64,000 nucleotides of DNA from the NCBI GenBank assembly GCA_022577435.1, contig JAKOON010000007.1, positions 14,592,426 through 14,656,425 on the forward strand, in the 5' to 3' direction. The translations under genes were made by a program, and so were the position numbers. Within the stretch, counting starts at the first letter, position 1, and every line of letters starts with the position of its first letter. Source of the stretch: Embiotoca jacksoni. Its lineage: Eukaryota; Chordata; Actinopteri; Embiotocidae. The notes below the pieces were generated by a model. That model was not told the DNA's origin, made no database searches, and saw only the letters and a program-made list of their open reading frames with translations. Below are positions 21,001 through 31,729 of the stretch, one piece after another.

Positions 21001-24000
21001 CCAGATATTGATATTTGATTGGCTTTAAAAATCTATTATTGGCCGGGCTCCAGTCAATATTAAAGTTACATTTAGAGGTTTCCCTACCACTAGGAGGCAG
21101 TAATATTTCAAAACAAACATGCAGAAATACAGCTCTGAGTTATAATTGGCTTATTGATAGTTATGCCTAACATGCTTATATGTAACTGCCTACTGATACA
21201 TGTAGATCCAGCAGACACTGGTTCTCCTCAGAAAAATATCCAGGACTTCAGCTGACTTTAGCAGGCCAAATACTGGAGTTTCTTATACTCAATGTTTGTT
21301 GTGTGTCTCTGTTGTTTTGTAATAAGCAAGTAGCTTACTCTTAGCGTCACTGAGAAAACTCCTGACTGATTCTTTTATATGAAGACATCAATGAGACTCA
21401 ATCACACTGATTATGTGCAGGTCAGAGAACTGAAACAAGGAGTTAAAAGTGAAGCCCACATCATTCACAATGAAGGGAATAGCGGTTGGATCGTTTGTAA
21501 TTCTGAGCTTCCACTGTGTGGGTTTAAATTTTTTTAAACCACAATAAAAAGAACATATAATAAAACATATAATAAAAAATACAAAAATATCTCTCAATGC
21601 TCCTTTAAAGTTGGCCTTGTTTGCACTCCGTTGCCATCAATAGGACGCACCTTAATTTCCATATCAGACCCTACCGTATTAATTAACATAAGCAGAAGTG
21701 CACTCTCCACGGTGACAGAGACACAGCGTCGCTGCCTCTGTTCTTGCAATCCAAGCCTGTTTTTTGTCTTTTTCTCACACCAGACACTCCAGGGGAGATA
21801 AGGAAAAAGACGCCTTTTAGGGTTCAACTTCTAAATTAAACACTTTCTTTTAAATATTGCCAAAACAGGTTTTTGAAAATCTTTTTTATTTCATGGCAAC
21901 AACTAGATAAGACTCTAAATGTGCATGGAGCAAAAACAAATTGTTTGGTTGTGTTTTTTTGTGCATAAAGAGGGAATTTGTTTTTCCCACAAACACATTA
22001 TTAGTGAATTACTTCCAAAGAGTAATAATAATATATGAATATAAGTTTCATGCATTGTGTCCAAACAGTCCTTCTTAAGGCTCATGATTAAAGGAAATGA
22101 TTTACATGTATGTTACATTATCGCCAATGCTTTTCCATATGATGAAAAAAATCTATACACATGGAACTGGCATACCACACACACACACACACTTAGTATT
22201 GCATTCAGCATGAGCAAAATCTGTATATTTTGAAGTATACTGTGTACTTGTCATGTTTTTTTTTTTTTCTGTCTTGTTATAAATGAGACCAAATTGCTGA
22301 ACAATAAATGACTAAAATTGCAAAATTTCTTTGTTACCGTATCACTGAAAGTAGTTAATATCCACCAGCCTGAGTGAAGTCTTCTTAAAACTTTAAGTCC
22401 CTGAACAAAGCAGATGCTTATTTATTCTGGCCAAGCAAGTATTCTTTGGTGCAGATACATTTGTATCACTTGTTTCAGTCTGTCCTGTTGAAAAGACTGT
22501 TGGCTGCTCATCTACTCACCATCTGCTGATTTTGGAGACCCAGTTATCAGGTTATCGCTCTCTTTGGGCTTCAGTATTACTGACTTTGTCGTACTGACTC
22601 CAGGTTTTGACAGGACAGTTTGTTTAGCTTTCTGCTTCGTGTAGCGTGAAGCTAAAGTGAGTTTTGGTGAGTGAAGAGATGCACGTTATGTTACACTCAT
22701 GGCAAGCTGTGGCTTGTTTGCATAGATTAGTGTCAGCACACACAACCTTATGAATGCGCACACGTTGTGTAGTAGCAGACAATATGATCCTGCTCCTTGC
22801 GTAAGCGCCCAAGTGGCACCTGGCATTAAAAACATGCCAGTAAATGTTGTCAAATCCTCCACAAACTGGAGAACTTAAGGTTTCCCAAAGGCACCTCAGA
22901 GCAGCTTCACAAGCCTACAGAAAACTCTCTTCTTGGCACTTAGCACTCTGAATACAGACATAGTAGATTTTGAAGCACAGAGAAAACTTTCATCTCATCC
23001 GTCCCCGGTGTTATTAGGTGAAATGAAGAGCATGCTGAAACAAAATTGTCGGTCACAGTGCATACACTATGTACTCTCCGTTCACTTCAAAAAACCCATT
23101 GAACCTTAACAACCATGGACAGTGAATGTTGGCTCAAAAACCTCTCCCTGCCACAAAATCCCTAGAGCAAATAGTGTTTGTCGAGTGTGTCTGTGTGTAC
23201 AATGGGGTCAGATGCTGGAATAAAAGCGCACACACATTCCCCACTGACCCCAAACAAATGCTCAACAACACCTTGCCAGGCCAACTACTGTGTCTTCTGT
23301 TCATCGCTTTTTAAACATCAGATTAAAATGTCTTTGCCAGTTACACTAAAAGAAGCACATGTTCCCGTATAATCACCTCATCAGCAGGAATTTCACAAAC
23401 ATTATGGTGGAGAATAACAGAAGCTGGAGGCAGTTGTACTGTTTCCAGATCCATGTCTCCCCTCCTTTTAGCGTTGCTCCACAGGGAGTGGAAGTGTGAC
23501 AACGTTCTGTTTGCTGTTCCTCCCCACCTTACTGCCTACACAAGCTTCCTATGTTACTCTTGGGAGGTTCAGCAGGCTGTTTTAACTTTTCCAGACTTTA
23601 TTTTGCTTTAATTGTCCTTTCCCTGAGCACAGAAAATGTACCCTTTCTTCTCCCAGATGCACTCTCAGTTGATTTTATAGTTGTTGTTTTTTTCATTTCG
23701 TGGGCTGCAGTGGCTCCCACTTAGTACAGTTTGAAACTACTTCTGACACTACATCTTTCAGACAGAACAGACAACTATCAGTAATTTAAACTGTTTTGTC
23801 TTATTGATGTTGTTTGGTGCAGCAGAATGGAAAGCTACGAAATAAAATGTCTTCTATTTAAACTGTCATTGAGTGTGACCTGCCTGTGTGCAATACTTTT
23901 AACATGTAAACAAGTATGAACATATGCTAGGCTCAAACCAGAGACCATCTCATGGGATTATCTTTAGATGAATACAGTACTTTGTTGCTTCCGGTAAATG

Positions 24001-25660
24001 AAACTGGTAGTAATTCAGCCATTTACTGTCTGTTTCCCATATATCCTGAGTGTGCGAATGGTGCATGTAAAATGCCAATTGTCTCTTTCAGCCTCCAGAC
24101 TCAGCACCCAGTTAAAAGTTTAGCCATCTGTTTCTGCACATGACCTTTATTTTTAATTGCCTAAATTAGAGGAGAATGAGGAAGACTGGCTGGATGCTCA
24201 CTCCTGTCCAATTCTAATATTGAAGAAACAAATGTTATTTACAGTGACAAATAGCGCTGGGGAGCTATGTCGGTGTCAGCTGCTTTCCACCTGGCCATGT
24301 TGAACACCTGCCCAGAGCCAGTTTGGTTCACTGCAGATGGCTAAGGTGAGCTTTCTATCCTCAACAACCTTTCCTACAGGCTTCAACTTGTGCACAGAGA
24401 GAGCTGCACTATACACTCAGCACTGCATCATAATCATAATTCCTGCTTGCTGATATTAACTTCCTGCAATATTGAATATGAGGTGCTGCAGATGAGAAAT
24501 TAGAGGTAGTGTTGATGAATCAAAGATGATACATTCATCAACAACACAGTCGTGTGCATGCACGCTTTCAAAGCAGGATTTCATCTTGTTAAAATGTTGC
24601 CCAATATTGCTTATTTGTTGTATAATGTAATTGAATATTTCTTAGGGGGTAATGCAAAGAAAAACATGCTGTTAAAGGAATGTATTCAGAGTCCTGCTTC
24701 CATTCAGGCCTTTGTCCTGTTTCCACAGAGGTCGTATTCACTCTGTGTGCTGCTAATCATGCAGTGTTGTGTTCTAGGCGAGATTATTGTGCAATTCTCA
24801 ATGTGACTTTTGTGGTAGAAAAAGTATTAAGGGTAATATTCTCATAGTGGTGATCATTTGGTATCTTTTAGTCCCCTAATTAAGGCATTTGTCAGCATGG
24901 CATTAATACACAGAGCAGATAGGCAGCTATTTATTATAAACTATTTATCTGATAAGCTTGTTACTCTACACAAGAGATTACATCACACTGATCATTTTTT
25001 AACTAGATATTTGTTTTTTAATGGAGCACAGCCCACTTACAAAATACAGTAATTACATTTCCTGGGAATAGTTTATATTACTGACCTTTTTTCCAAATGC
25101 AACATGTTGTGGACTTGTTAATTAAAAGTTGCTCTCTGTAGTTGATCTCCTAATTAGCGGTTTGTATGAAATAAATATATTTCTATAGAAAAAAGTCATT
25201 CATATAATCTGTGTTTAAATGAGTTGATTAAGTGCAGGTCACCAATTCCCAAAGCAAACCCGGTTAGCAAAAAAAGGTCAGCATGCAAAAAACAATCATT
25301 TGTATCAACAGACTTTGCTTTTTGAGTCTTGCAGCCATTTCTGATTCAAATTCAAAATTATTTTCATCATGTTAAAATAAACTGGAAATGGAATCCGTGG
25401 AAATGCCAGCAGCCATTGTTCTTCTGATAACCAGACATGCACAAAGCTAAGAGCGACTCGGTGACAAAGAAGAACATCTCCTCTGTGTCTGCTTGTTGTT
25501 CTCTTTTCAATGAAAACAAGCTGAGGGAGACCTTGACAGGCTGCCATGGTGATCTATAAAAAATTAAGGCTTTTAAGATAATACTGGCACCTTCGAGAAA
25601 AATTAAGAAAAGAGAAGAAAAAAAACACAGCTGGACCTGAAATTCCAGCCTTATTATTTA
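21001..25660. other. Non-coding, unique-looking
   Basis: AT-rich DNA with a short (CA)n at about 22178-22192, T runs near 22257-22269, and only chance frames below 90 codons. No transposon ends or exons recognised. 24860-25050 is TAAT-rich. Confidence 0.4.
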
Positions 25661-26660
25661 TTGCTGACAAAATGCGTCGGCCTCAGTGGAGGTCAGAGTG
25701 TTGTTGTGACTGTGGTCGGGGACTTCGCTAGCGGACATGTGCGTGGCTAGTGGGCAAGAGGTTTCAGGGTCACGCACGAACAGGCCTAAAGGAAGGTGTG
25801 TAATGAAGCTTTAGCCACAGCTGGTGCTTCCCCGGGCAGGCCTCAGGTTGCAACCACGAATAAAAGGTCACTTTTGGACCAAAACTGTTTTAGATTAAAT
25901 GAGTGTTTTGTGGTGCTTGGAAGGAGGTGCATGTGCAAACTAATGTTAAGAATACCGTAGGTTAACCTCGGTTTGGGAGGGCTCACAGGATGACCTAAAG
26001 ACTAAGAAAAGATGACGAATGACTTTGAAAGAGTGCGTTTGACCACCAAACCCCTTTGTCAATGTATCCCTGCACAGCACCAATGAGAAATGCAGGGGAA
26101 AGCAAGGCAAAGCAGATCTCATCAAGTAATGTATAGGGGCAATACAATGAACGATGAAGGGTAGCCCAGGGGTAATCGATAATTTGAGCCACCAATCTGT
26201 TCCAGGTGCTTTATGATGTGACTGAGGTAATTATCAGCGGATCAATAAAAGAGTTTGTTGTACAGACGATCGGCGGAGGGAGGAGTAATTGGTTTCTGCT
26301 GCTCAACCGATTTTATGTATGTATTTTTCCAACCAGGGGATAAGGGTTAAAAATGATTCTCTCTCCACGTAGGAAAAGTCTGTCTGTCCCGTGCTGCCTG
26401 ATCCTTCTGGGTTCAGGACCAATATTCTGAGATGTCCAGGGGTTTATTTGTATTTGCATGCATCATTAAACAGCCACAAAAGGAGCTTCGGTGAGCCTCG
26501 GAGCAAAGAAGAATGCACCGTGGCCGAAGGAAAAGGAGAACGGGACTGAAAAAAGAGGATGACCACATTCAGAGAGTTCTTTTGGGAGTGCTAAGAATAA
26601 ACCTATTTCTTTTGACTGCTTTGCAAGAAGAATTTACATAACATTGATAATTATGAACAC
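25661..26660. promoter_or_regulatory. Candidate conserved regulatory cluster
   Basis: A kilobase of repeat-free, balanced sequence with CCTTTGTCAATG and ACAATGAACGATGA (SOX-like paired sites) near 26055 and 26145, TAATCGATAATT near 26172, a nuclear-receptor-like AAGGTCACTTTT near 25865, and TATTTGCATGCAT near 26450. Such density of developmental-factor words suggests an enhancer cluster. Inference from words only. Confidence 0.3.
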
Positions 26661-27900
26661 AGGATGGACATTTTTTTTTGCATTTTGTCTCAGACGTGTA
26701 TTGTGAATGGAAATAACTGAACGAGGACAAGCTGAAGAAAAATAAACTATTTCTGGAGCCTTTTTATGGATTGTGTCAAAGGTGAAAACCACAAGACCAC
26801 CCAGCTTGGTAGACCCTCAATTCTTTACCTTTGTACTTTCGACAGATTACTTGGTGGTTGGTTCGCAGCATGACATTTGACAACAAGAGCTTGTAGCCGA
26901 GTCCAAGAAAAGTGACAGCCAACAAGCTGTAAAGACAACATTGACATAAAATGTCCTTCATTATATTGTTCAGAAGATGAACGAGTAAGCAAATAGTTTC
27001 CTGAACTTGTAGTTTTCACTCTTCTTTTAGCTCTGGTTTGATCTCTACCAACTTCTAAAGTAAATATCTGTCTCTTTAGCAAGCCAGTGTTACAATATGT
27101 TCAGCAGCTTGCAACTAGTTGGCCATGCAGATGATTTTTTTAAAGAGCTTTTTTGATGCAAACAGCTGCCTGCTGTTGCTGGAAATTAAGTTGAGAGCAT
27201 TGAGAGTGAACCAAAACTTTAAAGATGCAGTCCATAAAATTCAAACACTGTGCTGAAAAACAGCAAAACGCTCCACATAGCTGAGGGGAAGTGAGTTAGT
27301 CATTACAACCTCTCTCACATATCGTCATTTGAGCCATTGTTTATGTAAAAATATTGATCTGTACACCCTTAAAGTTTTCCATGAGAAGTTATTTATGTAA
27401 TATTTTGATTTAACGGAAGAAGTTGGAGTTGGATTTCTGCACATGCAATCAAAGTAATTTGTAAGGTATTTAAAGTCATGTACTTGAAAAGTGGATTTGA
27501 GTCTAGTTTCTGAAGCACTCCTACTCTCATAGGAAAACTTAAACCTATAAACCTTTTGCTCTGGAAAGATGGAATGATTTACAACTGTGGCACTGGTGAA
27601 ACCAGGAGCACAGGTGAGAGAAGGACAGGGTGGGATGAAAGATGGTGGGGGGCATGATGAGCTAAGATGAGTGTGACATAGAGGTGGGGGATGTTGGTAA
27701 TAGAGGTCCCACTGGGTTGCCTGGTGACCTGGAGAGGGTGAAATTGTCTGAAGTTTTTATGTCGAACCTCTTCGAGAACAGCGTTTCCATCAGGTGAAAG
27801 CTTATTCATGTCGATATGCATTTCTACCTCTGGCTGGCCTTTTGAGCCTTTTACTAATAATCTTCCTGACACCACTCTCCCTCTGCCTCACACTGCTTTG
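26661..27900. other. Non-coding, unique-looking
   Basis: AT-rich to mixed sequence. Minus frames at 26825-27082 and 27579-27875 (98 codons) lack recognisable motifs. The pyrimidine-rich stretch at 27868-27906 ends in TTGCAG and can be read as a splice acceptor for the next entry. Confidence 0.4.
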
Positions 27901-27906
27901 TTGCAG

Positions 27907-28239
27907 ATGATTCCCCTCGCAGATTCTCCTTCATTTTATACTCCAGCTCCCTGTGGATAGACTTACCCTCCCGTCTGTCCTCTGCGCTGACACAGTATCG
28001 ACCTCTTCTTAATATTGATGAGAGATTTCATGTCTTGTGTAATCTGGGGTGTGCTGTTGCTGCTTTATATCATTATCCTCACAATGTTTACCATTTACCA
28101 GATGCCCAAAGTATCCTCACCATGTAGCTGCAGGGAAGAGTTTCTCACACAAAACGGCCTCGTTCAGCACTCAAGAGACCACAACGGACTGCTGATAGAC
28201 AAAAGACACACTTGTATACCTACACATCTTAAGAAGCAG
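27907..28239 (+). CDS. Candidate exon, type II membrane-anchor frame
   Basis: A strong acceptor-like site (long pyrimidine tract ending TTTGTTGCAG at 27906) is followed, after about 111 non-coding bases, by an ATG at 28018. The frame encodes MRDFMSC, then a hydrophobic span of about 20 residues (CVIWGVLLLLYIIILTMFTIY region, residues 7-27), then a hydrophilic cysteine-containing stretch (KVSSPCSCREEF). A donor-like AAGCAG|GTACTG occurs at 28239/28240. Short cytoplasmic tail, one anchor and a luminal stem is the layout of Golgi glycosyltransferases and sulfotransferases, but I recognise no family motif. If unspliced, the frame runs on to 28425. The ATG context is weak (T at -3). It may be chance. 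Confidence 0.22.
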
Positions 28240-28519
28240 GTACTGACTGTGGTGTATGGTGATTTTGTTATATTTGGACAGAACCATTCTAGATGTTTGC
28301 CACTGGTTACTGTCTTTGTGCTAACGTTTGGCAAGAAAGCAAATAAACCTATTCCCCCGTCCCCCAAAGATCATACCTGCTACTGGTGTAAGATAGGGCT
28401 GCTTATTAGGATATATAGCACATAACCCTTTGAAAAGTCTCTCAGAACTTTTTTGGTTTTGCCCCATTTCTTGTATCCATGTTTTAGGATTTTAGTGTAA
28501 AAACTTGCAAATTTAAGAC

Positions 28520-28905
28520 CTCATGTGACATCACGTTGGTTTGTGAACTGCTGTTTTGAAGCTTTGGATCTGACATTTTGAATTTGGACGAGAGGGTGTA
28601 ACTGAGGAGGAGAAAGGGGTAGATCTGACTAACAACCCGGGGACACTATACCCGCCCATCAATATTGGCAACCTGACTGCATCCCAGGCATGTCGATCAA
28701 AACAGACATGCCCACAAACATACCTCTCTTTGAGGCCAAATATCTAAACAATTAGGGACTATTTTCAGAAGGACCACCAGAAAACCGATCAGAAGAGGTG
28801 AATTTAGCTGATGACACCATTTTGGTAATTTTGAAGGCAGCCTCTTGTGGACCTCTGTGGTATTGCACTTTAAGGTCCATGTATTCTCTTTTCAGACCTG
28901 AAAAC
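28520..28905. repeat. Dispersed teleost repeat, copy B (uninterrupted)
   Basis: Second copy of the repeat at 6605-8420, in the same orientation. Landmarks run in the same order: TGACATCA, TTTGGACGAGAGG, CACTATAC, CAACCTGACTGCATC, CAGGCATGTC, CATACCTCTCTTTGA, TTGCACTTTAAGG and CTTTTCAGACC. At the position where the hAT element sits in copy A this copy reads continuously, giving the empty-site reference. It lacks about 45 bases of the left arm present in copy A. Confidence 0.75.
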
Positions 28906-31260
28906 AATGTTGATTTTTTTTTCATACAGTTTATGCTTAAGGCCCACTATTGAGCCACTAATGAGCCACATCGGTTCATCAGCTGAGTGCCTATTGAGAC
29001 AGTATACTTTAACATGTGATGCTGCAGCACAAATACGCTTTGACCACACTAAAAATGCGTTCGTCTAAGGGTATGATGGGACACTTTTAAATGCTGCCAC
29101 AGCAATTTCACAAGCACATAGTAAAATGACTAAATGTCCTTCTCGCTTGTTCTTCATTTAAATTTTGATCTATTATAATTGAGAATCTGGGATTTAATTC
29201 CTGGCTAATCTGTCTAATCAGATGATTTCCATTTTATTAGTCTGTTGTATTATTTTTAATTTGAATCTAAAATAAATGAACCATTTACCTTCCCAGTACC
29301 AACCACAACAATATAATTTGTTTGTTGTGGTGAGTCCATCTCAGTTTGCCCTGCATCATAAGCATTGCAGCTGTTGTAATTCATAGTAAATGTGATTGAT
29401 GCTTGCAAAAACAGTTCAAGACAGTCCTGCAATCAAATATGTTTGATTTATTGTCTTTTCAGTTCCAGTCAGCATTGTGTGGCCATTGTAATAACAAAAA
29501 CTTTCTGTGTAGCCCCCATCACACGACCATAATCGTTCTTTTCTCCATCCCCTCTGCACAGTGTAGAATCAACGCTCCCAAGCTGTGCTCCTCATCTTTC
29601 ATTACTGTAATTCACAATGAAGGTCATTCTTATGAATTGACTGAAGAAAGACCAGTTTTTCTCCAAACTTAATTAAAAGTCAGGCGTATCTTTTAGGGCA
29701 AGGCTTTTTTTCTTCCTCTGTGATTCAATAATCAACAGAAGTAAATCATCTACAGTCTATTGCATCAGTCGCCAGCAGGCTGGAACAAATGCAAAAAATA
29801 AATAGACCGACTCTGGCATGCCGAGTTACTGGCAAGAGCTGCAAGGTTACTCTGTGAAGCTCTCTGAGGCACCTTTAAACCACATGACACAATTATCACA
29901 GAGAAAGTTTGTTTCAAGCGCTGCGCCATGAGTGCTGATCAGCTGTGATATCACCTATAGATGTTAATTTATCCTCTGATCGAGGACCATCACAGGTGCT
30001 ACTTTGCTGCTTGAGCCACTAGTTTCACTAATTACTAATGGTGATTTAATGTAACAGCGTGACCATTTCCTCTCCTGTGCAGGCCCCATTCCTGCACTGT
30101 TGTCCTTGTAAATTAGGTGTGCACCACTGATTAATGGTTAACAGCCACTATTCCAAGAGAAGCATCATCAGCAAAGCATTTAATTAAATGGTTGTCTCAT
30201 TTACTTAGCAAACTAATGTAGCTTAAACACAAGATAACTTTATTAAACCATATGAAATGTCACCCGCTCAGATTTTATGGAGGTTTTACACCAGCTTTCA
30301 AATACTAATCTATATGATCCGAGATGTAAACCCATGGTAATTACAGATCTAAAAATACAAGGACGTTGTAGAAAATTGTAAATGTCTTTTTTATTTATAT
30401 TTCTTCCCTAAAGCAAAGTACAGTTTCATGACACAGCAATGGTGCAATTTGCAGGCTATTTTTGGCACCAGTGTATTTCCTAAATCAAAAAAAATCCCTC
30501 AAATTAATTGCTTCTATCAGCTGGTTCAATTCCTGAGCTGCACTGCAAAAGACAAAGTGCCGAGCCAAACATGGTGCCCTGTGCCATCAATCATCGCTCT
30601 GTATTAACTACCCCACCTCCCATCCAAAGAAAACAATTAAAGTTAAACTTGTTGATTTGTTATGGTAGGCCATAAATCACACTGGTATGTGAAACCCACC
30701 ATCTCCCAGGGCCCCTTTTCATGTTCCTCGATCAGAGCCGAGGTTAGAAAGCGCCGCTTTGAACTAGTCTGATGGTATTCAATTATTTATTTATTTCCTT
30801 GTTTGTTTTGAATAAAATGATAGTTGCCTCAGTTACCTTAAAATATGCTGAATTAAAGCTCCTTATGTGAGCCTATAAGCACTGTGTACATATAGATAAA
30901 GCGCTTACATTATTTGAAAAGAAAAGGAAAAACATTTTTTCCGAGGGAGTGAGATACCGAAGTCTCAAAGATTATGCCGTCTGTATGGCGTTCTGTTTCT
31001 TCCGACTTGAGCACAGCGACAGGAGAGAAATGTTGTCTGTCTCGGCAGGATGTCATTTTGAAGCGTGTAGTGACACATTGTTTTGAACAGCCAAAACTGC
31101 TGCAGCTAATGAGCTGTTCTCCTTTTGTAATGTTCCTTCTTCTCAGGATTGGCTCTTGTTTTTTTCCCCCTATATTGCATCATATTTTTTTGGACACAAA
31201 CATGATGTGCATATAAGACTTTTCTATCACTCTTGGCCACTTCTCAGTGAGCTATTCTGG
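28906..31260. promoter_or_regulatory. AT-rich block with candidate regulatory elements
   Basis: 29690-30350 and 30470-30780 are repeat-free and rich in homeodomain-type words (ATTTAATTAAATGG, TAATTAC, GATTAATGG) plus E-box-like CAGCTG. They have the look of conserved non-coding elements. Other parts are plain AT-rich DNA. No coding evidence. Confidence 0.25.
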
Positions 31261-31287
31261 TCATGGTGGTGCCTTTGTCTGCCAGGA

Positions 31288-31288
<1 letters not shown>

Positions 31289-31316
<28 letters not shown>
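31289..31316 (+). repeat. Poly(A) run, 28 bases
   Basis: Uninterrupted A28. No retroposon body with an AATAAA or a flanking duplication is evident to its left, so it is called a simple homopolymer. Confidence 0.9.
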
Positions 31317-31318
<2 letters not shown>

Positions 31319-31523
31319 TGGGCATTGTGATAATGTCTGGACTTCCAACAGCTCATTTGGAGTGAGTCACATATTACAAGGCTTTGTCTTCCAACTGTTT
31401 ACTTCTTGGCAACTTCTCCTTATTGTATGCATTTGGCCATCGCTCCTCATTGTATGCACTATTAAAGAAGGAAATGAGAGGGATCCTTCAGCTTGCGTCG
31501 TAACTGGCAGGCTCATATCCCAG

Positions 31524-31726
31524 ATCCAGTGACATTCAGGGATCCTGCAGAGAGCAGAGACATTGTCAGCAGGAAGAAGAGCCTGTTTGATAATGAGATA
31601 GAATACAAAGACTATCTGTGGCTGCTCAGCTTCAGCAGCACAGGAGACCTTGTTGTTGTCCGGGGCAGCCCACGGGTCAGACGGTCTCTGTCTGAAATTT
31701 TTATGGATGGAAATTTGTCTGAGTAA
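31524..31726 (+). CDS. Candidate coding exon of unknown gene
   Basis: An open frame of about 67 codons follows an acceptor-like ATATCCCAG (AG at 31522-31523) and ends at TAA 31724-31726. The residues look protein-like: charged and hydrophobic groups alternate (KKSLFDNEIEYKDYLWLL, then STGDLVVVRGSPRVRRSLSE), and the codons use AGC, CTG, AAG and GTC more than the AT-rich flanks would predict. I recognise no family. Against it: the upstream pyrimidine tract is poor, and the minus strand is also open across the segment (31367-31768). It could be the last exon of a gene transcribed left to right, a pseudogene or chance. Confidence 0.28.
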
Positions 31727-31729
31727 TAT

